A DNA stretch of 64,000 bases from CAZDBA01 sp965224765 (GTDB lineage Bacteria; Planctomycetota; Planctomycetia; Pirellulales; Pirellulaceae): NCBI GenBank assembly GCA_965224765.1, contig CBDDAC010000029.1:620001-684000 (forward strand), given 5' to 3'. The notes beneath the pieces are model-generated. The model was not told the origin of the DNA. It made no database searches and saw nothing but the letters and a program-made list of their open reading frames with translations. The position numbers and the translations under genes were made by a program. Positions 45,076 through 54,976 of the stretch are shown piece by piece; position 1 is the first letter of the stretch, and each line of letters opens with the position of its first letter.

Positions 45076-48000
45076 TTACATCCTCGGTACCCAGTTCTTT
45101 TTCACGCATTCAAAAGCCGTGCAATGGTGGTAGGGATTTCCATTTACAAAACAACTTTTAGGCATCATTTGTTGAGATTTCTGTTGTGCATCTTGTCTTG
45201 ATCTTCCAACTGCAAACGGCGTCCAGTCGCATCCCGGGATTACTGTGCCATTGAATCCGCATGCTCCAACTGACCAAGTTCCAGTCTTGCATTTTCCACT
45301 GGGTTTTTTTGGCTTTTTCGGTTTTTTGATAGGACAACTTTTTGCTGCGTCGCCAGCTTTGTCACCTGCCTTGGCAGCGTCCGCTGCGTTATCTGCCGCC
45401 CTAGCTCCATCTGCAATTTTATCAGCGGCTTTAAGTCCTTTTCCAGCAAGTTTGGCACCACCAAACCCCAGACCGACAGCAGGAACTGCAGCGCCAAGGC
45501 TCATGCCCATCTCACCCCAATTGCCTCGAAATCCGCTGATTGCGGCGTTGGGGAGATCGGCCAATATGCCAACTGCAGGAATCATCCCAAGACCATCCAG
45601 CCCTACTTGTCCTGAATCCAGAACTGGTCCCCAAGCTGGTGTCCAGCCTGCCTGCGGGTCCCAAGGCCAGACCCACTCATCATCGTCGGGTACACCAAAG
45701 ATACGGAAATACGTTCCAGAAGGATCGACACCATGTATTGCAAAGTAGGCCCGATAGAGTGACATCCCATCGACATATCCTATCGGATCACGGCTGATAA
45801 AGCGCCCTAATTCAGCGTGGTAGTATCTTGCCCTGTAGTACATTAACCCAGATTCTTTGTCATGGCGACGAGAGGTGTATCCGTAGGGGTTATTGTAGTT
45901 GCTGGAGGTTCGAACGGTGGTTCCATTCGTCGCTAAAATCGTTCGTTTTCCGAATACATCATAGCTGTACGTTTCGGCGATGGTGCCATCGCTGGCTTTG
46001 GTTAAACCGCTGACACTCCACTGTTGGTTCCGCTGAACATTGAGTCGCTCGGCGTTGTTGTCATGAGCAATCATTAACAGCGAATCGATTGTCTGACCAT
46101 AAATATATTCTTGCTCAGGAGATGCTGCTGCAGTGCCAGCATCGTAATCCGCGATGCAGTTTGGCCCCGCGTAGATGTAAACGGTGTGCTCAGCAGTCGA
46201 ACCAGAACGAGTAATCTTCTTCCAGAGTCGCTTGTTGTCTGCGTCGTAGCCATACTCGTTCGTGCCCTCGATACCAGCTGTGGATGTCGATGAAACCACG
46301 GTCTGGTTGAGGCGACTATTTCCGTCTTGCCAACCAAGCATAATCCCGGTGTGTGACGCGGTCAGATTTCCGTTGGCATCGAAGGTCTGAGAGCTCCCCG
46401 CAAGGCTCGTAAGCTGATGAACTTCGTTAAAGGATCTCGACTGGCTCGTTCCGTTGAGCATTCGATCATTAATGTTGCCGATATCACTTCGAACCAGGTC
46501 AAAATCTTTGCTCTGTCCCGATTGCTCGAAACGAATGAAACGATCTTCGTCGTCATATCCATCTGGATCTGCAGCACCAGAGTCCTCAGTTGAAAAGCTC
46601 CAGCTGGACAACACGCCGGTCCAGGTTTCACCTAATTTGTTGCTATTTGCGTCATAGGTATAGGCAGCCGTGCCAAGATTCGTATTGGCAATCGAAGTAA
46701 CCCGATTGGCATTGTCATAAACTCGAGTTTCATCAACATAGGCACGATCAACACTGGTTAATCTGCCAAGAGCGTCATAGGCTCGATCTTCGATTTCCGC
46801 GCCGTCCCAATCGACGGTGTCCAACTCACCTCGATTGGTGAAGCCATAATCAACCACACGCCCGGACGGATAAGTGATTTTGTTCAAGCGCCCCCGGCTA
46901 TCGTAGTCGTAATCCACTTCATAGTCTTGGCTGGAATAGTTCGTGGTATCGGTGTCCAGCTGTCCACGATCCGTATAAATGTAAGTATGGGTCACACCGT
47001 CACCACTGCTGGAAGCCGTGCGGCGAAGAAACGCATCATAAGTAAAGTTGTCCGTTCCAGAAGGCGTGCCGCTGCTTGGTGCAAAGTAGTCCACTTTGTC
47101 CAGGACTCCCGAGAACTCATAACTCAGTTCGCGTTTAGCGCCGGAATGAAGAGTTGCCGTTTCCATTCGGCCCGCTGAATCATAGTCGTAAGTTGTTTCC
47201 TGAGGTGTTCCACCACCGATGGCATGCATGGTCAGCTCAGTACGCCGCCCAAGCACATCGTAGTCATAAGAGGTTGTTTTTCTCTCGGCATCAATAACCG
47301 TTGCAAGCTGGCCTGTACGGTAGTAAGTGCGGTTGGACTGCTTGTTCAAACGGTCGGTGACAATACTCGGGCGACCCAATGCATCGTATTGGAAGCTGGT
47401 TGACTCGCTTTTGCCATCTGCTCGTGAAGCCAACTGTCCAGTCGCCGCGTTGTAGGTGCTTGCTGTCGTTGCCGCTGGTGTCGTCATTGAGGTTTGACGC
47501 CCGAGCGTATCATAAACGTAAGTTGTGTCATGATTTAGCGCATTGGTCACGGTGAGCGGTTGACCACCCGGATTGAATTCGGTTTGTGTCAGGTTGCTGT
47601 CCTGGTCCAGAGAACCAATTCCCCAGCCATACCCATCGCTGAGGCTGCTGACCACATTGCCGGTAGAGTCGATTTGCTTGACCTGCTCGACATTACCCAC
47701 TCCGCTCAGGTTGTAAACGAAATCATACTGATTGCAGCTCCAGTCGAGTAGTTGATTCGGTGTGCTCGCTGCTGGCCCTGACAGCAACGCTGAAATGACG
47801 GTTCGACCTGCAGCATCCGTAATGGAGCACTGCATCGTCTTCTCGTCAGGACTGATAACAAGGGTTGCACTGCCGTTGTGAGTCGACAACGACAGATCCG
47901 CTCCGCCGTTGGCAACACTTTCTCCCAGTTTGGTAATTGCTGCCGCAATCGAGACGGCTACATTTTGGGAAGTCGATATACGCAACACATCAACACCCGT

Positions 48001-51000
48001 TGCGGTTTCTAGACCGACTCCATCGCCGACGACGGTGTCATAGACATATTGGGTTGTCACTCCCCAAGATGCTGGTTTACCAAGCCCCGCCAATTGAGGA
48101 AGATTGCGATTCACATTCTCGTCAAGAGCTTGAGTCCAATGAGTACGAAATTGAACCTTTCCATCGTCCAAGTAACGAGTCGTGGATTCGCTGTTGGTTT
48201 TTGCATCAGTTGGGTTCAAGAGTGTGGTGTGGGTGTCGTAGTCAGAAACCTGAGCGGCATGAACCACTCGCCCTGATGGGTCGCTACTTCGGATTTGACC
48301 GTGACCCAATGCGTCTCTCATCCCAACGGTTTGACCACAGCAAGCCGCGTCGTAGAATGTCGTGGTGGTGCGATTGGAGTCCGGCAATCCGCTGGTCCCG
48401 GGAGCAACTACTGATTTACGACGTCCACTACGGTCGTAGGTGAACTCTGCTTTTGCTGACAAACTTGTTGAGTTGGCCCCAGAAATCTGGCCAAGTTGAT
48501 ATTGGCCTGATGTGTCATATTGCCGAGTGGTTTCTACACCAGCCGGATCCGTTGACTCGGTTACGTTCCCCCAAACATCATATTTGCTCGTGCTGATTAA
48601 GTTGGGAAAGTTGACCGAATCTGGTTTCTGAGACAAGGAACGGCCCAAGGTGTCATGCGCAGTCAATTGCGTCGTATTCAGTGGGTTGATCAAACTGGCA
48701 ATTTTGCCACTAAGGTCGCGAATGGCATCGGTGATCAACACCGAAGGATTGGCGGAAGTGCTCGATGGGCGACTTGCGTTCATTACTGCGGCATTGTCAG
48801 CATAAGTGGTGCTGGAACTGGCGACCTGAACCGTACGAACGGTCGTGCCATCGGCGGCGTAGCCGTAGTAGGTCTTGCGAGAATAATCTGGAGTAAAGGC
48901 CCCTGAGCTTACCGTGCCAAACTGGGACTCTTGGCTGAATCGCATATTGGCTTGGTATTCGGTTCGAGTCACTTGGGCCTGTTCGGTTCCCCCGCGATGC
49001 CCCGTGTAACGAAGCGTTTCGACTTGCCGCCCTTTGTGGTCGTAGGTGTATTCCGTGGTCTTCCCGTCGGTGATCATTCTGACGGGGCGAGATTCGCCCG
49101 ACTCGTAAACGTAAGTCGTTGTGCTGACTTGATCGCTGAGCCGTTCAAAGATTGTGGCTGGCGTTCCGTTAATATCAACGTTGGCCAGATCGCTGTCGTA
49201 AGCCAGCGAGCGACTTTGGCTGATCGTTCTCCCTGCCGCATCGCGAGTTACCGAGCCAACGATATTGCTGCAGTCTTTGCGATAAGTCGTTAAACCATTG
49301 GTTGTGTAGGCAACTTCCTCGGTCGTGCTGTCAGGATAGGTGGTTTTCACCAGGCGGTTACGAGAATCGTAGGTGTAACTGGTGGTTTCATTGCCGCTGT
49401 CTCGAACCACGGTCATCGAGACCAGGCGTTCACCTTCCCATTGGTACAGGGTTTCCGGCCGAGCCGATTGACCGGGAGCCAAGGGTCTGAGGACTTTCTC
49501 CAGTTGCTTGTTGGCACTGTAGATATAATCGGTACGGACATTGGCCGCTGGAGAAGTGACGGCTCCGCTGCCATAGGCCGTGGTTGCCTCCCATTCCAGT
49601 TGACCATGGGCGTTGTAGCCACGGATCTCCTGAACGGGAGTTGTATTCGTATCGGCGATTTCTGAGCCGGGTCCCGAAACGTCAACCAAGCCTCGCACAA
49701 CTCGGACAATTTGTCCGTCGTTGTTGCGCTGGGTCAGAGTAATGATGCCTTCCCGGTCACGGAAGTAAGTCTCTTGATTGTTGGCATCGTATTGCCACAA
49801 CTCATAAGAGGTGTCGGCGTAGTCGATTCGGCTTACGTTGCCGTCAGAATCGTAGCTGGGCGAGACCGCAGAGCGAATCGTGCCGTCTTTGACCTTGGCC
49901 GGTCGCCCCAGGAGAACCTGCTCTGTTGTGGGTGGGTTGCCGTTGGCATCAAGATACTCGGGATGATTGGTCTCGTACTGGACGTTGGTGAAACTGTTGT
50001 ATCCCTGGCCCGTTCCTGTGGTGTAAGAACTGCAAGCGATGACCGAGACTCCTGCATCCCATTCGGTCAGTTGATTGTTTTCCAAAACTCGGTATCGGCC
50101 TGGATTGTCCATGTCACGAAAGACGATCAGGTTTCGGATTCCTGCGCCATCGGCTGCGCCAATCAGAGCATTGGAGAATTGATTGACCAGCCCGTTCTTC
50201 CAGGTGCGATAGTCCTGAGAAACAAAGAGCTTTTCTTCTCGGGGAACGGCGCCGAAGTGCTCATCCATGTCAATGGTGGCAGCTTGCCAAACCGAGTCCG
50301 TTCCATAGGTATAGGTCCCCACGGTGGCTTCCGTTCCTGAAACGTCTCGAAAGACTTGATGCAGATGCCCGTTGCTGTTGTAGGTATATCGCAGAGATCG
50401 ATTGACCGTTCCGGCATGTCCCTGAGCTACAATGTCGATATCCGAGACGACCCAGCGCCCCGCTTGCTGATTGGAATCGTAGGTAAAGCTGGCGGTGTTG
50501 CCTTGCCAATCGCCAATGGTGTCGATCTGCAGGATCTTCTTGGGCGATCCCGTCAGCGCCGGATCGCCTTGATTGAACTTGTAAGTCAACGTTTGGACTT
50601 TGCCCGTGGGGCTGGTGACCTCGGTCAGCCGAGAAACGGGAGCGATGCCAGTTCCCGGATCGATATCCACCAGTTCCGACTTGTAGGTCCAGCCTTCACG
50701 GCTGGTTACTACCGCGTAGACCGTTTGTGTGGCGATGGTGCTTGGATGGGTAACGGGGTTGCCGGCTGAGTCTTCCAGTTCAAGCAACTTAAAGGCAGCG
50801 TCGGATTCCTGAGCGCTGCCATCCACATCAATCAGTGAAACATAGGCCGATTCGGAGGGCTTGTACTCATAGTAGTACACCCGGCGTGAGATCGGATCAA
50901 AGAGCGTTGCGATTTGGTCGCCTCCCGCGTCATAGAACTCAATCCGCTGGTCGAAGTTGTAGTAAACGCCGGGAGAGCTGCTTCCAATCGAAGCTTGATT

Positions 51001-51879
51001 GCTGGGAATGAAGGTATGACTGAGATTGAGCAGATTGTCCGAACCCGAAGTTCCCGGAGCGGAACCGCCGCAACTACTACAACCACTGGACGATTGACTG
51101 GCGGCCGAATAGTGGGTTCTCCAACCGTAGGTTTCCAGTTTGGGGTTGGGCGCGCAGATATTCTGGAACCTGGAGTCATTTCCACATCCTCCGCCCCCTC
51201 CAAAGCTGCCGCGATTACTGCAAGGGCTGACAGGCGGGTGTGGTGTAACCACTGGATCAGGATTCGCGCTGCTCCAAGTCCAAGTGCCAGTGAATGTTCC
51301 TCGACTTTCGCGCCTTCCGTCGATTCTGAGTGTCAAAGAACCCTCGCGCCAGAGTGGCGAATAAACCCCACGTCTGAGTGGTGGCGAGTAACCCTGGCGA
51401 ACCCGAATAGAGCCAGAGAAATGACGTGCGACGCCTTCCGTGAGTACGACGTCTCCCGTGCGAACGACATTGGTGCTTTGGCCATGATTGATGGACATCA
51501 AGAAAGATCTTGGTTGACCTGGTGCTCTAGGATTTACATACGTGACATCGCAACTCCATACAAGGTTATCGCCAACGATAGAACTGGTCTGGGTTACCGT
51601 AAAGCCATCGCCTACCCGAAATGCCGGAAATTCTCGCAACACCCATATCACCCGCACTGACCGTCGCCCCCGCACTACAAATACTCTCCGTATCTGTGCT
51701 CTCCGTATCTGTGCTCTCCGTACACCACTCCGGGTGGTGTAACTGAAAGCAACAGAGGGTTCGGTGGTCAACTGAGCCGAAACTGTCGCTGGAAGAAGGG
51801 CCAGCAACAACAACAAAACCGCTGCTTGAAGTGGCCGGCGAAACGGGCAAGACCCGAACCGGGTAGCTTGAGTGCTCAT
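45076..51879 (-). CDS. Secreted RHS/YD-repeat protein with unrecognised C-terminal domain
   Basis: 2267 residues, intact. A signal peptide (LQAAVLLLLLALLPATVSAQ) is followed by an Arg-rich linker with RRAQI tandem copies and a Cys/Gly-rich region (SSSGCSSCGGSAPG). The bulk is YD repeats ('YDSRNRLVKTTYPDST', 'YDALGRPSIVTDRLNK', 'YDVLGRRTELT'). The RHS core ends with YYRARYYHAELGRFISRDPIGYVDGMSLYRAY...DPSG, the typical self-cleavage boundary. After it come a Gly/Ala-rich pre-toxin helix region (GMIPAVGILADLPNAAISG), a KKPKKPKKPSG linker and a final about 75 residues with six cysteines (GKCKTGTW, ACGF, GCDW, SCF, YHHCTAFEC) that I do not recognise. In polymorphic toxins this tail is the effector. 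Confidence 0.9.
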   Translation of the reverse strand: MSTQATRFGSCPFRRPLQAAVLLLLLALLPATVSAQLTTEPSVAFSYTTRSGVRRAQIRRAQIRRVFVVRGRRSVRVIWVLREFPAFRVGDGFTVTQTSSIVGDNLVWSCDVTYVNPRAPGQPRSFLMSINHGQSTNVVRTGDVVLTEGVARHFSGSIRVRQGYSPPLRRGVYSPLWREGSLTLRIDGRRESRGTFTGTWTWSSANPDPVVTPHPPVSPCSNRGSFGGGGGCGNDSRFQNICAPNPKLETYGWRTHYSAASQSSSGCSSCGGSAPGTSGSDNLLNLSHTFIPSNQASIGSSSPGVYYNFDQRIEFYDAGGDQIATLFDPISRRVYYYEYKPSESAYVSLIDVDGSAQESDAAFKLLELEDSAGNPVTHPSTIATQTVYAVVTSREGWTYKSELVDIDPGTGIAPVSRLTEVTSPTGKVQTLTYKFNQGDPALTGSPKKILQIDTIGDWQGNTASFTYDSNQQAGRWVVSDIDIVAQGHAGTVNRSLRYTYNSNGHLHQVFRDVSGTEATVGTYTYGTDSVWQAATIDMDEHFGAVPREEKLFVSQDYRTWKNGLVNQFSNALIGAADGAGIRNLIVFRDMDNPGRYRVLENNQLTEWDAGVSVIACSSYTTGTGQGYNSFTNVQYETNHPEYLDANGNPPTTEQVLLGRPAKVKDGTIRSAVSPSYDSDGNVSRIDYADTSYELWQYDANNQETYFRDREGIITLTQRNNDGQIVRVVRGLVDVSGPGSEIADTNTTPVQEIRGYNAHGQLEWEATTAYGSGAVTSPAANVRTDYIYSANKQLEKVLRPLAPGQSARPETLYQWEGERLVSMTVVRDSGNETTSYTYDSRNRLVKTTYPDSTTEEVAYTTNGLTTYRKDCSNIVGSVTRDAAGRTISQSRSLAYDSDLANVDINGTPATIFERLSDQVSTTTYVYESGESRPVRMITDGKTTEYTYDHKGRQVETLRYTGHRGGTEQAQVTRTEYQANMRFSQESQFGTVSSGAFTPDYSRKTYYGYAADGTTVRTVQVASSSTTYADNAAVMNASRPSSTSANPSVLITDAIRDLSGKIASLINPLNTTQLTAHDTLGRSLSQKPDSVNFPNLISTSKYDVWGNVTESTDPAGVETTRQYDTSGQYQLGQISGANSTSLSAKAEFTYDRSGRRKSVVAPGTSGLPDSNRTTTTFYDAACCGQTVGMRDALGHGQIRSSDPSGRVVHAAQVSDYDTHTTLLNPTDAKTNSESTTRYLDDGKVQFRTHWTQALDENVNRNLPQLAGLGKPASWGVTTQYVYDTVVGDGVGLETATGVDVLRISTSQNVAVSIAAAITKLGESVANGGADLSLSTHNGSATLVISPDEKTMQCSITDAAGRTVISALLSGPAASTPNQLLDWSCNQYDFVYNLSGVGNVEQVKQIDSTGNVVSSLSDGYGWGIGSLDQDSNLTQTEFNPGGQPLTVTNALNHDTTYVYDTLGRQTSMTTPAATTASTYNAATGQLASRADGKSESTSFQYDALGRPSIVTDRLNKQSNRTYYRTGQLATVIDAERKTTSYDYDVLGRRTELTMHAIGGGTPQETTYDYDSAGRMETATLHSGAKRELSYEFSGVLDKVDYFAPSSGTPSGTDNFTYDAFLRRTASSSGDGVTHTYIYTDRGQLDTDTTNYSSQDYEVDYDYDSRGRLNKITYPSGRVVDYGFTNRGELDTVDWDGAEIEDRAYDALGRLTSVDRAYVDETRVYDNANRVTSIANTNLGTAAYTYDANSNKLGETWTGVLSSWSFSTEDSGAADPDGYDDEDRFIRFEQSGQSKDFDLVRSDIGNINDRMLNGTSQSRSFNEVHQLTSLAGSSQTFDANGNLTASHTGIMLGWQDGNSRLNQTVVSSTSTAGIEGTNEYGYDADNKRLWKKITRSGSTAEHTVYIYAGPNCIADYDAGTAAASPEQEYIYGQTIDSLLMIAHDNNAERLNVQRNQQWSVSGLTKASDGTIAETYSYDVFGKRTILATNGTTVRTSSNYNNPYGYTSRRHDKESGLMYYRARYYHAELGRFISRDPIGYVDGMSLYRAYFAIHGVDPSGTYFRIFGVPDDDEWVWPWDPQAGWTPAWGPVLDSGQVGLDGLGMIPAVGILADLPNAAISGFRGNWGEMGMSLGAAVPAVGLGFGGAKLAGKGLKAADKIADGARAADNAADAAKAGDKAGDAAKSCPIKKPKKPKKPSGKCKTGTWSVGACGFNGTVIPGCDWTPFAVGRSRQDAQQKSQQMMPKSCFVNGNPYHHCTAFECVKKNWVPRM
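51684..51728 (-). repeat. 15-bp tandem repeat in the RHS gene
   Basis: Three tandem copies of CTCTCCGTATCTGTG (plus strand; the third diverges) encode the repeated R-R-A-Q-I segment after the signal peptide of the RHS protein. The unit preserves the frame. Confidence 0.8.
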
Positions 51880-52630
51880 CGCATTGATCCTGAACAGGAT
51901 ATTAAGTTGGGATTAGAAAAGCAGAAAAGTCAAAGTCTGTCGCCGATAAACAACGAGACTTAAAGTTGTGAGATTGTTGGATCCGAATGGACAGGCGAAA
52001 CTTGCAGAACAGCAACTCACCATTGAAAAGTTACTCCTGTTTCTAGCAAAGCAAAACATCAATGCAAACTTTTTTCAGGAACAAACTCTGAATACTTTTT
52101 ATTGGCTAACTGACCTGTTCGTCATGACAGAAATTGAAACTTTATTGGTCATCGAACTTTCAAATCGATGAACTTCAAGTCACTCCACATTCATTCGATG
52201 ATTTGTCGCAAACACCGATTGTGCAACGAGTTGTGCGCAATGAAGTCAAATCGAAACGGAAGTGGTCAATCGCCGTGCTCCAAAGTGGTCTTATGCAATC
52301 AAAAAAGGCTTCCGTAGACAAAAAAGTTTGCACGCGTAGTGCGACGAAGCTCCGAAAAAGCCGCAGTGGTATTCGATGCGCAAAGAAATTGGAGCAGAAG
52401 GAAGCGGAGCAGAAGTCACCAGCTTCCGAATCGTAGTATCCACATTCCGACTGTTTTGGAAACCCGACGCGTCAGCGAGGACGAACCCGACTCGTCCTCG
52501 CTGACGCGTCGGGTTTCCATTGACCTCTGCTCAAAGTTTTTGCTTCATGTACAAAATGAAAAAGTCACAGCCTCGAGTGGGTTGAAGCAGACAAGCGTCC
52601 TGCATTTGATGCAACGATTTTTGATCGCGG
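51880..52630. other. Upstream region of the RHS gene with repeat copy B
   Basis: 51880-52180 should contain the RHS promoter; an open frame at 51968-52171 is not convincing. The rest is the large repeat. No gene is supported. Confidence 0.45.
52182..52552 (+). repeat. About 370-bp dispersed repeat, copy B, right of the RHS locus
   Basis: Same orientation as copy A (43660-44024). It contains the same 26-bp perfect palindrome (52458-52483 with 52493-52518) and the shared flank GTAGTATCCACATTCCGAC. The 13-bp inner inverted repeat of copy A is degraded here. A partial reverse-orientation copy exists at 15157-15293. Confidence 0.85.
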
Positions 52631-53422
52631 CTACTGTCGACGACGAAGCAGTGCAACGCAAGCAAACAATCCGCAGACGGCGGCACCGGTTGGTTCCGGC
52701 ACTCCGACTACAATATTGTCGAATGCGACGTAGGCGGGAGTCGTTGAACCGGTCGTCGAGATTAGCTCGACACCAATTCGGTTGGCGCCTTCGATATTGG
52801 TTCCAATCAGATTTACAAACCGCCAATCGTCGACAACGGTACCATTCGTTGCCAAAGGATCAACTTCATGAGACGCCAGAACATTATTGCTGGAGTCTAG
52901 GCGGTTGAAAATGAGCCTAAATTGATCGGCCATGCTAAATGGGGTTGCGCCATTGCCATTTTCAATCACATGACGAGTTGTGCGTGTATTGTTGATATAG
53001 AACGATTCGATTGGCTTGCCTGTGATCGTGGCCATGATCGCATCATTGGGTGAGTAGCTGAATGCGACAGCCCAGGTGTCTGAGCCACCAAAACCGGGGC
53101 CCGATCCATTCGATGGAGAGGTAACGACCGTGTCGTTGCCAAATTGGAACTCTTCATATCCGCTAGCACCTCCTGCGTTCCATGAGGTGCGCTTGGAGTA
53201 TGAAAATCCCGTCCAAGAGTCGAATACAGAGTTGTAGCTGTTGTTGAAGCGAATCCCATTGGAGATAAACTCCGCGGCGAAATCTTCTCCACGGTAGGAA
53301 CTGTCTGAAGAAAGGTTTAGCCCTACATCTTCAAAGTCAACGAGTTGCGCCGAGGAGATCCCCGACGACATCAGGAGCATACTGAAAATTAGCATTACAT
53401 TGCAGAAAGATATTTTTTTCAT
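52631..53422 (-). CDS. Secreted DUF4465-like protein with PEP-CTERM-type tail
   Basis: A 263-residue exported protein. The signal sequence is MKKISFCNVMLIFSMLLMSSG. The body has 'LVDFEDVGLNLSSDSSYRG', 'SWTGFSYSKRTSW', 'SDTWAVAFSY' and 'FNRLDSSNNVLASHEVDPLA', consistent with DUF4465-type lectin-like beta proteins ('f.gf..Sn.....'). The C-terminus VPEPTGAAVCGLFACVALLRRRQ is a PEP-CTERM sorting tail: a PEP motif, a hydrophobic helix and terminal arginines. It would be processed and anchored by an exosortase-like enzyme, not seen here. It is 61 bp downstream of the DUF1559 gene and probably in the same transcript. Confidence 0.8.
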   Translation of the reverse strand: MKKISFCNVMLIFSMLLMSSGISSAQLVDFEDVGLNLSSDSSYRGEDFAAEFISNGIRFNNSYNSVFDSWTGFSYSKRTSWNAGGASGYEEFQFGNDTVVTSPSNGSGPGFGGSDTWAVAFSYSPNDAIMATITGKPIESFYINNTRTTRHVIENGNGATPFSMADQFRLIFNRLDSSNNVLASHEVDPLATNGTVVDDWRFVNLIGTNIEGANRIGVELISTTGSTTPAYVAFDNIVVGVPEPTGAAVCGLFACVALLRRRQ

Positions 53423-53483
53423 AGTTTAATTACAAAGTTAGAAGAATGGCTAAAAGTCGAAACCACAAATTGAAGAAAGAGAA

Positions 53484-54314
53484 TTAGAGGCCGTCTACTT
53501 CGCCACCAGCACGAGTGCAAATTGCGGCAAGGACATTCAGATCCATCGATTCAGCAAGAAAGTGAACACTGCCATCACAGCAAACTCCATTAGCGCCGCT
53601 AGGGTGTTCGCTTCGAATATCATTTTCAAAGACTGGCGCTTGGTTGATTGCAAACGCTTGATCAAAAATGTTTCTTCCGCTGATCCATTGTGCATCGGGA
53701 GATCGGGAGTCTTCGGCCACGACCAGCGTGTTGGACGTGCCATCGCGAATGTCCCGAATTTTCACGGCGACATCCAGCAACATGCATCCCTTGGGGGGAT
53801 TGTTGGGGCCGGAGATCCGTTCCCCGAAAATTCCTCCGTAGTCGCTTGGTCCGCGGCCGTTAACGGTTTCCGCGCCACGCAAGCTGCTGGGACAAATGAA
53901 GACAGGAAGGATCGTTTTCGCCGCATCTGCATTGAAAGGATGGTCAAACGCAAGGTTCAGATCCAGCCGCTCATAGACGTTGTTCTGCTCCAGTTGCGGC
54001 AGCAGAAACGCGCTCCACGCCAGTTGGCGTTTGCTCATGTCATTTCCAGGTCGCCATTCGACTGCTCCGATTGGAAACTTGCCATGTGAGCTGTGATAGC
54101 TGTTCAGGGCGATTCCAATTTGTCGCAGATTGTTGGCGCACGTAGTACGACGTGCGGCTTCTCGCACCAACTGAACCGCTGGTAACAGCAGGGCGACAAG
54201 TATCCCAATAATTGCGATGACGACAAGCAACTCGACCAAGGTAAATCCCGGGCGTGGCGAAGTCGTCAACGGCAGATTTGCGCATCGGTAGCGCAAATGG
54301 CGTTGGATCAACAT
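53484..54314 (-). CDS. DUF1559 family prepilin-type protein
   Basis: A 276-residue protein. A start at 54314 leaves a short positively charged leader followed by the prepilin cleavage/methylation motif PGFTLVELLVVIAIIGILVALLLPAV. The body follows the planctomycete DUF1559 pattern: EAARRTTCANNLRQIGIALNSYHSSHGKFP, AWSAFLLPQLEQNNVYERL, PVFICPSS, SDYGGIFG, RDIRDGTSNTLVVAED, and the H-x9-10 '..DGSVHFL' finish near the C-terminus. DUF1559 proteins are pilin-like and abundant in planctomycetes; function is not established. An in-frame start at 54407 would add 31 residues before the leader. Confidence 0.9.
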   Translation of the reverse strand: MLIQRHLRYRCANLPLTTSPRPGFTLVELLVVIAIIGILVALLLPAVQLVREAARRTTCANNLRQIGIALNSYHSSHGKFPIGAVEWRPGNDMSKRQLAWSAFLLPQLEQNNVYERLDLNLAFDHPFNADAAKTILPVFICPSSLRGAETVNGRGPSDYGGIFGERISGPNNPPKGCMLLDVAVKIRDIRDGTSNTLVVAEDSRSPDAQWISGRNIFDQAFAINQAPVFENDIRSEHPSGANGVCCDGSVHFLAESMDLNVLAAICTRAGGEVDGL

Positions 54315-54976
54315 GAAAATTCTCTTGTCGTAGGCTCGTCCCTCGCAGAGCCGGCGGACCAAATCGTTGTGGCAGGTGTTCTGACTCCCGGAAAGACGTT
54401 CCAACACAAGTTTTTACGTCAGGTCGCTCCGCCTTCTCATCCTGATGGCCATGAATTTCAATCACGGTTACCTGGACAATGGCTATAGAAAAGAGCAGCC
54501 GATTCCGGTTACAGCGGCGGGGCCGTCCCAGAGTTACACTGGATTCCCTTTAACCAGCCGCCGAATTGCGGGTGGTCACCACATCAAGAGAGCCAGTTTA
54601 ACTAGCAACGTTTTCCGTGACTAGAGCTGGATTGGCGAATCCGATCGGATATCAGGGTCGCTGTTACGTGGTCAACAATCTGCCAAGTCCTTTGGGGCTT
54701 GGCAGATTTCAAATTATCGCGATGCCGTAGCGGCCGGCTAATTCCAATGGCGGCTGATTATCGCGTTTCCGCTTTTTTCGTTTTTTGCATGAGAGTTTAT
54801 GAAACTGCCTCGCAGAATTGAATCGCGAATTGGAGTGCGCAATAACGAACTGCGATATACGAATCTCAAGGTTGGTGAATGAAACGAAAATGACAAAATC
54901 CGTTCGACATCGAAACACCAGCCAGGCAATTTGGACAATCGACTGACCGGAGTTTCTTTGATCGAAAGCTCAGCGA
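54315..54976. other. About 660-bp gene-free region between minus-strand genes
   Basis: Holds the hairpin at 54677-54708 and, near 54315-54480, what should be the DUF1559 promoter. No coding frame is convincing. Confidence 0.5.
54677..54708. terminator. Perfect 11-bp hairpin
   Basis: AATCTGCCAAG (54677-54687) and CTTGGCAGATT (54698-54708) with a 10-nt G/T-rich loop, about 270 bp past the fasciclin gene on its strand. The T-tract is weak, so a terminator role is only likely. Confidence 0.5.

Noticed and set aside
51968..52171. Short open frame upstream of the RHS gene
   Set aside because: 67 residues without a clear ribosome-binding site, partly in the dispersed repeat region.
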